In this document: positions 44,765 through 53,537 of the stretch, piece by piece
Layout of the letters: the number at the start of each line of letters is the position of its first letter
Numbering within the stretch: the stretch's first letter is position 1
NCBI GenBank assembly: GCA_003245715.1
Contig: QKCJ01000018.1
Span: 124,001-188,000 of the forward strand
Source: a bacterium
GTDB taxonomy: Bacteria > Planctomycetota > SZUA-567
Direction of reading: 5' to 3'
Length of the DNA stretch: 64,000 bases
Program-made: the position numbers and the translations under genes
The notes under the pieces: generated by a model
Database searches by the model: none
The model's input: the letters and a program-made list of their open reading frames with translations, nothing else
What the model was told of the DNA's origin: nothing

Positions 44765-45472
44765 ATGACAGCTTCTATCGGTTTTTCAGCTTATCAGTCA
44801 CAGATCAGTCTGTATGCCAGCAAACAGAATAACGGCTATTCATCAATTGCCGATTCACTTACCGGTTATGCTGATATAACTGATACGGTAGATATTTCAG
44901 CCCAGAGCATAGCCAGTTATTCAAGCATGTGGGTCTCAAACCAGCTCTTTGGCGCGGCTGAAACAGTCAATGGCCAATACAAGACACTTGACCAGATCGG
45001 TTCTGAATTTATGGACGGTCTGGATTCTTTTTCTTCACTGGCCAACAGCCTTTTTGCCTCAGCCGGGATAAATCTGAATAATTCGATTACCCTCCAGGCT
45101 GACGGCCTTGGCAATCTGCAGCAGGTTAACGAAAGTAACCCTCAGAGTGCGGAAATAGAAAATGTTGTTTCCACAAACAATGTAATGACCTCACGTTTTA
45201 TGATTGTTGCCGCTCTTGGCAGCATCCAGCACGCCGCCGAGACCGATCCTGAGTTTGTCTCTGATTATAACAGTGACCCGGCAGCAACAATGGAAAAGTA
45301 TGAAGAAACTTTAAAACAGTATATGCTTGGTTTCCAGATGACGTTGAGCCGCGGGGGAGTTTCCTATGATTATGGAGATCCGATCTACGGCAATTCCGGC
45401 AACTCAAGTGGATCTGGCAGTTCAAGTACTGCAACAACAAAAACAACGGGGATAACAGAAGTCGTGGCCTGA
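44765..45472 (+). CDS. unknown 235-aa protein, Ser/Gly-rich tail
   Basis: GGAGG lies seven bases before the ATG at 44765; the longer frame adds a non-conserved leader. The protein starts with ASIGFSAYQSQISLYASKQ and has an ADITDTVDISAQSIASYSSMW segment. It is rich in Ser, Asn, Gln and Ala, has no cysteine, and ends in a Ser/Gly/Thr-rich tail (NSGNSSGSGSSSTATTKTT). No signal peptide. The N-terminal style with an amphipathic polar helix followed by VDIS is seen in some flagellar-associated or self-assembling proteins, but no family is recognised. A sigma-54-like sequence TGGCACAGGTCTTGAA lies about 90 bases upstream. Confidence 0.6.
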   Translation: MTASIGFSAYQSQISLYASKQNNGYSSIADSLTGYADITDTVDISAQSIASYSSMWVSNQLFGAAETVNGQYKTLDQIGSEFMDGLDSFSSLANSLFASAGINLNNSITLQADGLGNLQQVNESNPQSAEIENVVSTNNVMTSRFMIVAALGSIQHAAETDPEFVSDYNSDPAATMEKYEETLKQYMLGFQMTLSRGGVSYDYGDPIYGNSGNSSGSGSSSTATTKTTGITEVVA

Positions 45473-45758
45473 CTCGGAAAATGATAATGAACTTCCGCCG
45501 GTAACTGGGGTTATCTGGCAGGGTCGGGGGACTTGAAGATTATTATCAGAGGGAAATATATAAAGTCGCGTAATCTGGGTGATTTGAAGCGCGGCTGAAA
45601 AACTGGGAACTGGATACAAGATCGGGAGTATTTGAGCGGGAATGCCTTTGAGGCGGATTGTTTTGCCTCAGTCGGAACTGGAACGGGAAGTACAATTGGA
45701 AGTCAGCGATGATTTTTAGTTGGGAACTGAAATCGGGAAAGCAATACTTCGGTAAGAT
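45473..45758 (+). ncRNA. GGA-rich non-coding stretch, candidate CsrA-binding-type RNA
   Basis: No open frame of interest. From 45476 to 45738 there are 14 GGA triplets on the plus strand, nine of them in 45606-45700, often as GGGAA or GGAAC. One (45655-45657) lies in the loop of a TGAGGC/GCCTCA hairpin. The stretch ends at an intrinsic terminator. Multiple GGA-bearing loops plus a terminator is the form of CsrB/RsmZ RNAs, but no csrA gene is in the window, so the call is speculative. Confidence 0.25.
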
Positions 45759-45784
45759 AAAACACCGCTTTTGGGCGGTGTTTT
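45759..45784. terminator. bidirectional terminator
   Basis: AAAACACCGC / GCGGTGTTTT stem with a short TTTTGG loop. It closes the plus-strand stretch and the minus-strand tRNA-binding gene. Confidence 0.9.
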
Positions 45785-45843
45785 ATTGTTTTGAATTTCT
45801 TTAAGCGTTGAACTGTGAAGGTACTATTTTCGCAGCCCGGGGT

Positions 45844-46233
45844 TTAGCCGACAGAAGAACCGCTGGCAACGTCAGGCAGGTCGGTTGTAAGAAGTACAAC
45901 ACGTTCCGCCCCTTCCGGGCCGTTATTGTCGTGGGTAGCCAGAAGCATACCTTCGCTCAACTCGCCGCGCAGCTTGCGGGGTTCAAGATTATCAACAACG
46001 ATAATGCGTTTACCGATCAGGGATTCAGGAGCATAGTATGCCTTGATGCCGGCGCAGATCTGCTTTTCACGCTCACCAAGTTTAAGCTTGAGAACCAGCA
46101 ACTTGTCAGCATTTGGGTGGTCTTTAGCTTCCAGAACTTCCGCAACCGTCAGCTTGACCTTCATAAAATCATCGAAGGTGCAGTAAACAACGCCTTCGGG
46201 GGCCTTCTCTTCTTCCTTAACTTCTTCATTCAT
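45844..46233 (-). CDS. stand-alone tRNA-binding domain protein (MetRS beta-type / Trbp111-like)
   Basis: 129-aa protein with a single OB-fold tRNA-binding domain: VKLTVAEVLEAKDHPNADKLLVLKLKLG (about 26-53), QICAGIKAYYAPESLIGKRIIVVDNLEPRKLRGELSEGMLLA. This is the module found at the C-terminus of methionyl-tRNA synthetase (sometimes annotated metG beta chain) or as the Trbp111 dimer. It probably assists tRNA delivery or aminoacylation. The main metG gene is not adjacent, so it could pair with a MetRS that lacks the module. AAAGGATTTT precedes the ATG. Confidence 0.9.
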   Translation of the reverse strand: MNEEVKEEEKAPEGVVYCTFDDFMKVKLTVAEVLEAKDHPNADKLLVLKLKLGEREKQICAGIKAYYAPESLIGKRIIVVDNLEPRKLRGELSEGMLLATHDNNGPEGAERVVLLTTDLPDVASGSSVG

Positions 46234-46297
46234 GGTAAAATCCTTTGTAATTCATAATGTGTACATAATAAAGATAATTAAAATCTATCTTATGATT

Positions 46298-46822
46298 TTA
46301 GTGCTGATTATCAAGTTCTTTGTTTGACTCTTGAGGTAGTAGTGTGCGAAAAAAAACGAGGGATTCCTTTGTTAAAGGTTTGTCCAAAAAATCTGGCAGC
46401 TTGACTGCGCCAAATGTCTTGACGTAAAAGCGGTATGGCTTTTTGTTATGATAAGTGAAGACTACCTGATATTTGCCAATGCATAACGTACTCATGCCTG
46501 AAGGTAATATGAATAATTTTATATTAAATTTATCAAGAAAATCGTTTATGTCTTCTGGCTTTTCAAGTGTGAGGACAACGGCTTTTTCCCTTGCCTGACT
46601 GAAGCTGATCTCATTTCCCTTCTTCTTCTCTCCATGCATGAATGATAACGCTTTGTTGTTATCATAAATTGTGATGGAAGTAACGCCGGACTTTGCCAGT
46701 TCAAATGTTATGTAAGGTGAGATACACAGATATAAAAAAAGAACAGCAAAAATAAGAAGCAGCCAACGGGCTTTGCGTGGCTTTGTCAGGAATGTTTTCT
46801 TGGCTGTGTTATTTTCTGGCAT
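46298..46822 (-). CDS. single-membrane-span protein of unknown function (174 aa)
   Basis: The open frame runs to 46909, but that extension crosses the accC terminator, so the ATG at 46822 is taken. No clear ribosome site. A TM helix is at about 20-42 (WLLLIFAVLFLYLCISPYITF), after a short basic cytoplasmic end. The extracytoplasmic part is an alpha/beta domain with ITIYDNNKALSF and VVFTYHNKKPYRFYVK, no cysteine pairs and no known motif. AT-rich compared with its neighbours. Function unknown. Confidence 0.55.
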   Translation of the reverse strand: MPENNTAKKTFLTKPRKARWLLLIFAVLFLYLCISPYITFELAKSGVTSITIYDNNKALSFMHGEKKKGNEISFSQAREKAVVLTLEKPEDINDFLDKFNIKLFILPSGMSTLCIGKYQVVFTYHNKKPYRFYVKTFGAVKLPDFLDKPLTKESLVFFRTLLPQESNKELDNQH

Positions 46823-46909
46823 AATTAATAAGTCTATTTTTGTGCTATTCAAAATGCAAGAAAATATCTGTTTCGGGCGGGGGATGGTAAAGCTTAATGT
46901 GGAAAACAA

Positions 46910-46935
46910 AAAGGCCGGACTTAATCCGGCCTTTT
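46910..46935 (-). terminator. terminator of accB-accC
   Basis: AAAAGGCCGGA-CTTAA-TCCGGCCTTTT stem-loop; on the minus strand it is followed by a T run. It lies just past the accC stop. Confidence 0.9.
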
Positions 46936-46963
46936 GATGAAAATTGGTTATTACTTGTTGCCG

Positions 46964-48310
46964 TTAGAGCAATTTCGCTAGATTATTGTCGATGTAATTG
47001 ATGTCGTATTCGTTGTTGACGAAGTTGACATTGCCAAGAAGCTTGCGGTGGAACTGGGTGGTTGTCTTGATTCCGTCGATCAGAAATTCAGAAAGTGCGC
47101 GCTGTCCCATGGCGATTGCATCGGCGCGATCCTTACCCTTGACGATCAGTTTTGCTATCATTGAGTCGTAGTTCGGCGGGATACGGTAGCCTGAGTAAGC
47201 GAAAGTATCCACGCGCACACCATCACCGTATGGCGGGACAAACAAATCAATCTGCCCCGGGAAGGGTGAGAAGTTGCGTTCCGGGTCTTCGGCATTGATG
47301 CGGAACTCGATGACGTGTCCATTGAAGGTGATGTCCTTCTGACGCCAGCGCAGTTTCTCGTTTGAAGCGATGCGCAGCTGCTCTTCGACGAGGTCAAGGC
47401 CGGTGACCATTTCTGTTACCGGGTGTTCAACCTGAATACGCGTGTTCATCTCCATGAAGTAGAATTCTTTATTCTGGTAGAGGAACTCGATTGTGCCGAC
47501 ATTGGTATAGCCGCAGGCCTTGGCGAGGTTGACGGCAGCTTCACCCATTGCCTTGCGGGTTGACTTGTCGACAACCGGTGAGGGTGATTCTTCAAGAAGT
47601 TTCTGGTGGCGGCGCTGGATGGTGCAGTCTCGTTCACCAAGGTGTATGACGTTGCCATGCTCGTCGGCAACGATCTGCACCTCGACGTGGCGTGGGTTTT
47701 CGAGGAACTTTTCGATGTAGAATGAGCCGTCGCCGAAAGCTGCTTCAGCCTCGGCGCTCGCCTGCTGGATACCGGTGCGCAGGGATGCGTCGTTGTGGGC
47801 GATGCGGATGCCGCGCCCGCCGCCGCCGGCTGATGCCTTGATGATAACGGGGTAGCCGATGGTGTGGGCGATGCGCAGGGCTTCTTCGACGTTTGGCACC
47901 TTGCCCTCTGAGCCAGGTAGGATCGGTACGCCCGATGACTTGGCCAGTTCACGGGCAAAAGCCTTGTCTGACATTTTATTCATCGCTTCAGATGACGGGC
48001 CGATAAAGGCGATGTCAAGTGAGCGGCAGATCTCGGCAAAGTGGCTGTTCTCTGAGAGGAAGCCAAATCCGGGGTGGATGGCGTCAACGTCGGCGATCTC
48101 GGCGGCAGAAATTACTGACGGGATGTGCAGATAGCTCTTGGCGCTTTCAGCCGGACCGATACAGACGGCCGCGTCAGCAAGGCGTACGTGCAGCGAATTA
48201 CGGTCAGCTTCTGAGAAGATGGCGACGGTCTCCACACCAAGCTTGCGGCAGGTGCGGATGATGCGGACGGCAATCTCTCCACGGTTGGCGATAAGTATTC
48301 GTTTAAACAT
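46964..48310 (-). CDS. accC: acetyl-CoA carboxylase, biotin carboxylase subunit
   Basis: 448-aa ATP-grasp enzyme that carboxylates biotin on AccB in the first step of fatty-acid synthesis. It has the N-terminal ANRGEIAVRIIRTCRKLG, DAIHPGFGFLSEN, the glycine-rich ATP loop KASAGGGGRGIRIA, IEKFLENPRHVEVQIVAD, QRRHQKLLEESPS (biotin/bicarbonate site) and EMNTRIQVEHPVTE. Length and motifs are standard. 82 bases after accB in the same operon. The carboxyltransferase genes accA/accD are not here. Confidence 0.97.
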   Translation of the reverse strand: MFKRILIANRGEIAVRIIRTCRKLGVETVAIFSEADRNSLHVRLADAAVCIGPAESAKSYLHIPSVISAAEIADVDAIHPGFGFLSENSHFAEICRSLDIAFIGPSSEAMNKMSDKAFARELAKSSGVPILPGSEGKVPNVEEALRIAHTIGYPVIIKASAGGGGRGIRIAHNDASLRTGIQQASAEAEAAFGDGSFYIEKFLENPRHVEVQIVADEHGNVIHLGERDCTIQRRHQKLLEESPSPVVDKSTRKAMGEAAVNLAKACGYTNVGTIEFLYQNKEFYFMEMNTRIQVEHPVTEMVTGLDLVEEQLRIASNEKLRWRQKDITFNGHVIEFRINAEDPERNFSPFPGQIDLFVPPYGDGVRVDTFAYSGYRIPPNYDSMIAKLIVKGKDRADAIAMGQRALSEFLIDGIKTTTQFHRKLLGNVNFVNNEYDINYIDNNLAKLL

Positions 48311-48392
48311 ATTCTTACCTTGTTGTCTCTTGTTGGAGGTTAATGAGAATTTTGCACGCGTAACTCATGCAGCGTACAGTCGGAAACAAAGC

Positions 48393-48851
48393 TTATTCGC
48401 GTACCAGAAACAGTGGCTGGCCGTATTCAACAGGCTCGCCGTTTTCAACCAGGATCTTCTCGATAGTGCCGGAGATTTCGGCTTTTACTTCGTTCATGAT
48501 CTTCATTGCTTCGATGATGCAGACAACGCTTTCCTTGCTTACCTTGTCGCCCGGGTTAACGAACTTGTCGGCGTCTGGTGATGGTGCGGAGTAGAAGGTT
48601 CCGACAATCGGGCTTTTGATCGGGGTCAGGCCGGCGGTGTCTTCAACAGCCGGTGTAGCCGCAGCAGCGCCGGAGACAGGTGCTGCCATCGGTGCAGCCA
48701 TCTGCATCTGCATCGGCATCGCCGGAGCAGCTACAAAATTGGCGCCAGGTTTCTTCAGCTTGAGCTTGAAGTTTTCCTCTTCAAGGCACAGCTCAACCAG
48801 GTCATTGTCATTCATCATTTCCACAAGCTCGCGAATCTTTTCCGTGCTCAT
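48393..48851 (-). CDS. accB: acetyl-CoA carboxylase, biotin carboxyl carrier protein
   Basis: 152-aa carrier. The biotinylation site is K117 in VCIIEAMKIMNEV (AMKI rather than the usual AMKM, a known tolerated variant). The N-terminal IRELVEMMNDNDLVELCLEEENF is typical of AccB. A Met/Pro/Ala-rich linker (about 40-75) joins it to the lipoyl-like biotin domain, with the IVGTFYSAPSPDADKFV thumb-like segment. First gene of the accBC operon. Confidence 0.97.
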   Translation of the reverse strand: MSTEKIRELVEMMNDNDLVELCLEEENFKLKLKKPGANFVAAPAMPMQMQMAAPMAAPVSGAAAATPAVEDTAGLTPIKSPIVGTFYSAPSPDADKFVNPGDKVSKESVVCIIEAMKIMNEVKAEISGTIEKILVENGEPVEYGQPLFLVRE

Positions 48852-48959
48852 AATTTTCCTTCCAGTGATATTGCTCGTAATAAATAAAGTTAATCTAATA
48901 TCGTGATAAATTTAAATTTAAAAATATCCGGCCTGAGAATGCTGGGGCCGGAGAAACAT

Positions 48960-50006
48960 TCATATAACCATGCTCTCTGCATCTTTAGCCAGAGTGCTTA
49001 ACACCTTCGCGCCATTCTCCGTTACCGCAACCATGTCTTCAGTCCGGATTCCGCCGCTGCCGGGGAAGTACAGGCCGGGCTCGACGGTGACGATATTGCC
49101 TTCTTTGAGTTTATCCTTTGACCTTTCCGAGAGACGCGGTGCCTCATGCACCTCAAGGCCTACTCCGTGGCCGAGGGAATGCGTGAAATTGTCAAGCACT
49201 CCTCCTTGGGCAAATACTTTTCTGGCGGCCTTGTCAGCTTCAGCACAGGCAACACCGGCTTTTATCGCGTCAATACCGGCTTGTTGGGCCTGCAGGATCA
49301 GCTCGTAACGTTCAAGCCAAATTTTTGGAATGTTACCGATAAAGAGCGTACGGGTCAAGTCGGAATTATAACCGTTTACGCGCGCGCCGAAATCAATCAG
49401 CAGCATTTTGTTGGCTTTGAGTTTGCGGGTGCCGGCATGGGCGTGGGGCAGGCTGGCGTTGGCACCTGCTGCGACGATAGTCTCAAACGCAGGCTCTGAC
49501 GCGCCAAGTCTCATCATCTGCCACTCCAGTTCAAGGCGCACGTCCATCTCAGTCATCCCTTCCCTGATTTTAGTGAGGGTGTTGGTGAACGCCTCTTCCG
49601 CGCAGCGGAGGGCTTTAGCGATAGCGCGGATTTCCAGATCGCTTTTGACTGAGCGGATATTACTGATGACGCTGTCGATTGCGACGGTCCTGATTTTTTT
49701 CTTTGTCAGGTGCTTGTGCCAGGTTACGGTAAGATTATTCTGGCAGATTCCGCATTTATCAATATTAAGGTCATTAAGCTGCTGGGCGCTGAACTCGGCC
49801 GGGTGCATCTTCCAGATTACCATCTGAAAATCGGGGGCAGTCTTCTCGGCTTCTTCGCTATAACGGTTGTCGGTGATAAGCAGTTTCTTGCGCGGGGTAA
49901 TCAGCAGATAACTCTCAGAACCGGTAAAGCCGCTGAAGTAACGTACATCAGCGGGGGCAGTAATAAAAGCCGCTTTCAGCCCGATTGCTGTAAGCAGACG
50001 CTGCAA
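48960..50006 (-). CDS. Xaa-Pro aminopeptidase (M24B)
   Basis: 348-aa dimetal peptidase that removes the residue before a proline. Metal ligands are in LLIDFGARVNGYNSDLTRTLF (two Asp), HSLGHGVGLEVHE (His), EPGLYFPGSGGIRTEDM (two Glu). The N-terminal creatinase-like domain begins LQRLLTAIGLKAAFITAP and has the YFSGFTGSESYLLIT motif. The frame stays open to a TTG at 50192, but that extension is not family-like. A TTG at 50006 behind AGGG gives the usual length, so it is chosen with moderate trust. Cytosolic, no signal peptide. Confidence 0.85.
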   Translation of the reverse strand: MQRLLTAIGLKAAFITAPADVRYFSGFTGSESYLLITPRKKLLITDNRYSEEAEKTAPDFQMVIWKMHPAEFSAQQLNDLNIDKCGICQNNLTVTWHKHLTKKKIRTVAIDSVISNIRSVKSDLEIRAIAKALRCAEEAFTNTLTKIREGMTEMDVRLELEWQMMRLGASEPAFETIVAAGANASLPHAHAGTRKLKANKMLLIDFGARVNGYNSDLTRTLFIGNIPKIWLERYELILQAQQAGIDAIKAGVACAEADKAARKVFAQGGVLDNFTHSLGHGVGLEVHEAPRLSERSKDKLKEGNIVTVEPGLYFPGSGGIRTEDMVAVTENGAKVLSTLAKDAESMVI

Positions 50007-50296
50007 CGCTTTTACCCTGTTATTAACCTCGTTACTGTTAATTTTCTTCCCCTGTCTGAACGTGCGGCTGACATAATTGTCAGGGCAACCAGAATTTGTA
50101 ATAATCCCCTTTATCCTCTGAAGGATAATGTCAACCCTCTTCAGATTATTTCGTAATCGGAATATTATATGGGTAATTCCCTGCGGGTTCAAGAACTTAG
50201 CTATACTATTATATGCTCATAACTAGCGGCTTGCAAACTCCAGAGGCTGGGTTGTGTATGATGTTGGCAGACTTGCCCGGTAGGGTAGTTCGGGAG

Positions 50297-51277
50297 TTAA
50301 TTGTGAACGCCCTCTAGTGTTTGGCAGATTATATCGTCAGTGCTGAGATTGCTTTCTTCACCCTCGAAATTAAGGATCAGGCGGTGGCGCAAGACCGGCA
50401 GGGCAAATTTGCTGACATCCTCAAAGCAGCAGTTATAGCGCTTGTCGGCCAGGGCTGTGGTCTTGGCTGCCATAATCAGGGCGATAATCGCGCGCGGGCT
50501 TGGGCCGAAGCGTAGGTATTCTTCTGTAAGCTTTCCGGCGCTCTCACTACTTGGGGTGAGTGCTGAGATTATCCGAGCCGCGTAATCGGTAATTTCCTTG
50601 CTGACAATAACTTCCCTGATTTTTTCGCGCCATTTGATAATAGTGTTTGCGTCTGATATTTTGGATATTTCGACTTTTTTGCCGGAGGTTTCACGTTCTG
50701 CGATTTTGACCAGTTCACTCGTTGAAGGGCTGGAGATATTAAGTTTGAACATAAAACGGTCAAGTTGCGCCTCAGGAAGCGGGTACGTACCTTCCATATC
50801 GATAGGGTTCTGCGTGGCGAGGACGAAAAACGGTTCGCGGAGTTTATGGGTAGTGCCGCTGATTGTGACCGAGTGTTCCTGCATTGCTTCAAGCAGGGCA
50901 GACTGGGTCTTGGGGGTGGCGCGGTTGATCTCGTCAGCAAGCAGGATCTGGGTAAATACCGGACCCGGGCGCAGAACCATCTCGCGTCCGCCATCTGGGG
51001 TGATATTAATGATATTTGTTCCGGTAATGTCGGCCGGCATCAGGTCGGGGGTGAACTGGATCCGTGAAAAATCAAGGTCGAGAACTCTGGCGATTGTATG
51101 TACAAGCAGGGTTTTGCCTAGTCCCGGCGCACCCTCAAGCAGGCAATGCCCGCCAGAGAATAGCGCAATAAGCAGATTGTCTGTTACCTCACTATTTCCG
51201 ACAATAACTCTGCCGACCTGCGAGCGCAGATTATTAATCAGTTCGGAGAATTCTTGAGCATCGTCTTTGGTTGTCAT
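50297..51277 (-). CDS. MoxR family AAA+ ATPase
   Basis: 326-aa ATPase with Walker A EGAPGLGKT (about 48-56), Walker B LLADEINRATPKTQSALLEAMQE (about 111-133), sensor-1 ATQNPIDMEGTYPLPEAQLDRF, and a C-terminal lid with RFGPSPRAIIAL. MoxR proteins usually act with a DUF58 and a von Willebrand factor A protein as a chaperone for metal or envelope proteins; none of these partners is adjacent. No clear Shine-Dalgarno precedes the ATG at 51277. Its partners may be encoded elsewhere. Confidence 0.93.
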   Translation of the reverse strand: MTTKDDAQEFSELINNLRSQVGRVIVGNSEVTDNLLIALFSGGHCLLEGAPGLGKTLLVHTIARVLDLDFSRIQFTPDLMPADITGTNIINITPDGGREMVLRPGPVFTQILLADEINRATPKTQSALLEAMQEHSVTISGTTHKLREPFFVLATQNPIDMEGTYPLPEAQLDRFMFKLNISSPSTSELVKIAERETSGKKVEISKISDANTIIKWREKIREVIVSKEITDYAARIISALTPSSESAGKLTEEYLRFGPSPRAIIALIMAAKTTALADKRYNCCFEDVSKFALPVLRHRLILNFEGEESNLSTDDIICQTLEGVHN

Positions 51278-51362
51278 GAAGATAACTATATATTAATTTG
51301 CTTTTCAGTCCAGCTTTTTTCAAGGGTAGTTGCATAAATGGCAGTGTTGAAGACGGGTGTTG

Positions 51363-51393
51363 AAAAAGCCCGAACCATTTGGCCGGGCTTTTT
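51363..51393. terminator. intrinsic terminator of ettA
   Basis: AAAAAGCCCG / CGGGCTTTTT around an 11-base loop; it lies 30 bases past the ettA stop on the minus strand. Confidence 0.88.
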
Positions 51394-51422
51394 GAGGGGA
51401 TAATTGTATATGGTTATTTGTA

Positions 51423-53084
51423 TCAGATCGGCAGTCGGCGGTAGCGGCTGCGGCGGTCGGCGAGGCCTTGTTCGCCCTTGGTCTGCAGGGATTCCTCATA
51501 GTCTGCGAAGTTGCCCTCAAACCACTTGATCTTGCCGTTACCCTCAAAGACCAGAAGGTGCGTGCAGATTCTGTCCAGAAAGAAGCGGTCGTGACTGATA
51601 ACCATCGCACATGCCGGAAAATCAATCAGCGCTTCTTCAAGAACACGCAGCGTCGAGACATCAAGGTCGTTGGTCGGTTCGTCCAGAAGCAGGAGATTGC
51701 CGCCGGTACGCAGGAGCTTGGCGAGGTGTACGCGGTTACGTTCACCACCCGAAAGTTGACCGACTAGTTTTTGCTGCTGTGTGCCGCGGAAATTAAAACG
51801 TGCCACATAAGCGCGGCTGTTCATCTTGCGCCCGCCAAGCAGAAGTTCGTCATTGCCGTCACTGATCTCCTGCCAGATTGAATTGCCATCCTTCAGCGCG
51901 TCGCGATGCTGGTCAACATAGGAAAGCTCGACTGATTGACCCACATCAATCGCGCCACCATCAGGGGTTTCCTCGCCGACAATCATGCGGAAGAGCGTCG
52001 TCTTGCCCATACCGTTAGGCCCGACGATGCCGACAATTGCCCCACGTGGCACATCAAAGGAAAGGTCATCAATAAGTGTAACGCCGCGGTAGCCCTTGCT
52101 GACGCCCTTGAACTCGACAACCTTGTCGCCGAGCTTTGGCCCTGGCGGAATCTGAATAACGACATCACTCTTGCCCGGGTCAAATTCCTGTGAAGCAAGA
52201 TCGTCATAGCGCTTGATACGGGCGTTATTCTTTTTGTTACGGCCACGCGCGGCAGTTGAGATCCAGTCCAATTCACGCTTTAAAACGCGCTGGCGTTCGG
52301 TTTCCTTCTTTTCGGCAAGGCGCAGACGCTCGGCTTTCTGTGAGAGCCATTCCGAGTAATTACCCTCATAGGGGATACCCTTGCCGTTTTCAAGCTCAAG
52401 AATCCACTTGGTGATATTATCAAGGAAGTAGCGGTCGTGGGTGACGATTATTACTGTGCCGGGGTACTCACGGAGCTGATCTTCAAGCCACTGAATGGTC
52501 TCAGCGTCGAGGTGGTTGGTCGGTTCGTCAAGGAGCAGGATGTCAGGCTTACTCAGAAGCGCCTTACATAACGCAACACGCCTGCGCTCACCACCGGATA
52601 AAACTTTAACGTCTGCATCATCAGGAGGAAGCACAAGGGCATTAGCCGCAATGTCAAGCATCCGGTCGATCTCCCAGGCGTTAGTGGAGTCGATCTTCTG
52701 CTGCAACTCATCCATTTCCTCAAGTAGTTCATCCATATTCTCAGGGCACTCGCCAAGCAGTACGCCGATCTCTTCGTAACGGGCGAGCATGTCGTGGATC
52801 GGCTTTACCGCTTCTTCAACATTCTCGCGGACGTTCTTTTCCGGGTTGAGCTGCGGTTCCTGCTCGACCATAAGCATGGTCGCGCCGTCTTTGAGTTTGA
52901 CCTCGCCGTGATAATCCTTGTCGATGCCGGCCATGATCTTAAGGAGCGTCGATTTACCGCAGCCGTTATGGCCGACGATACCGATCTTCGCGCCGTGGTA
53001 GAACGACAGCGAGATCCCGTCAAGTACCGGCTTGTCGTTGTACTCCTTAAAGATGTCATTGACAGAAAAAATAATCGGTGGCAT
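51423..53084 (-). CDS. ettA: ABC-F translation factor EttA
   Basis: 553-aa cytoplasmic ATPase that binds the ribosomal E site and gates translation according to energy state. Two nucleotide-binding domains are seen: GHNGCGKST and GPNGMGKTT (Walker A), LSGGERRRVALCKALL and LSGGERNRVHLAKLL (signatures), LLLDEPTNHLD and LLLDEPTNDLD (Walker B). The inter-domain P-site tRNA-interacting linker spans about 235-320 (RELDWISTAARGRNKKNNARIKRYDDL). The EttA-specific long first-domain arm and its length fit. AAGGAG precedes the ATG. Monocistronic. Confidence 0.96.
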   Translation of the reverse strand: MPPIIFSVNDIFKEYNDKPVLDGISLSFYHGAKIGIVGHNGCGKSTLLKIMAGIDKDYHGEVKLKDGATMLMVEQEPQLNPEKNVRENVEEAVKPIHDMLARYEEIGVLLGECPENMDELLEEMDELQQKIDSTNAWEIDRMLDIAANALVLPPDDADVKVLSGGERRRVALCKALLSKPDILLLDEPTNHLDAETIQWLEDQLREYPGTVIIVTHDRYFLDNITKWILELENGKGIPYEGNYSEWLSQKAERLRLAEKKETERQRVLKRELDWISTAARGRNKKNNARIKRYDDLASQEFDPGKSDVVIQIPPGPKLGDKVVEFKGVSKGYRGVTLIDDLSFDVPRGAIVGIVGPNGMGKTTLFRMIVGEETPDGGAIDVGQSVELSYVDQHRDALKDGNSIWQEISDGNDELLLGGRKMNSRAYVARFNFRGTQQQKLVGQLSGGERNRVHLAKLLRTGGNLLLLDEPTNDLDVSTLRVLEEALIDFPACAMVISHDRFFLDRICTHLLVFEGNGKIKWFEGNFADYEESLQTKGEQGLADRRSRYRRLPI

Positions 53085-53129
53085 TTTCTGTATTTCTCCT
53101 TATATGTTTAATGTTCGTGATTTGCGTAT

Positions 53130-53513
53130 TTAGCTGATTTCATCATTAAAATCAATTTCATTTTTTGAACTATGTTTGCTGCATTTAAATATCCCGTAAA
53201 GCTCGACAACTCCGCATGACGGGCAGTCTATGGCTAGATTTGGATTGAAATAAAATATATAGTGATAGTCTTTGTTGTTTGGGTAAATTAATTTCGCTTG
53301 GCAGAATTTTCGACAATATGGACAAAGGATATTTGTTTTTATTATCCCCAATGTGCTTAAAACAATAAGTATGATAAATAGGATGCCGCATATTATTCCT
53401 GCGATTAGAAGATATGGACTAAGTAATATGGCTCCTGCAACTGTTGAAATTATCAGCAGTATTAGACAAAGGGCAATACGGCGTAGACTAATTGGTAAGT
53501 TAATCGATATCAT
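53130..53513 (-). CDS. small membrane protein with zinc-ribbon-like C-terminus (127 aa)
   Basis: Two transmembrane helices (about 12-29, IALCLILLIISTVAGAIL; about 35-58, LLIAGIICGILFIILIVLS) are followed by a cytoplasmic tail with CPYC and CPSC pairs (about 64-67 and 97-100), a four-cysteine zinc ribbon. The extra Cys of KFCQAK and KCSKHSS may add. AT-rich, weak AAGG ribosome site. It lies 45 bases from ettA, on the same strand. Function unknown. Confidence 0.6.
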   Translation of the reverse strand: MISINLPISLRRIALCLILLIISTVAGAILLSPYLLIAGIICGILFIILIVLSTLGIIKTNILCPYCRKFCQAKLIYPNNKDYHYIFYFNPNLAIDCPSCGVVELYGIFKCSKHSSKNEIDFNDEIS

Positions 53514-53537
53514 TTTGCCTTGCTTTCAGACAATACA

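Noticed and set aside
50007..50192. N-terminal extension of the Xaa-Pro peptidase
   Set aside because: The extra 62 residues are basic, not family-like, and start at a TTG with no ribosome site.
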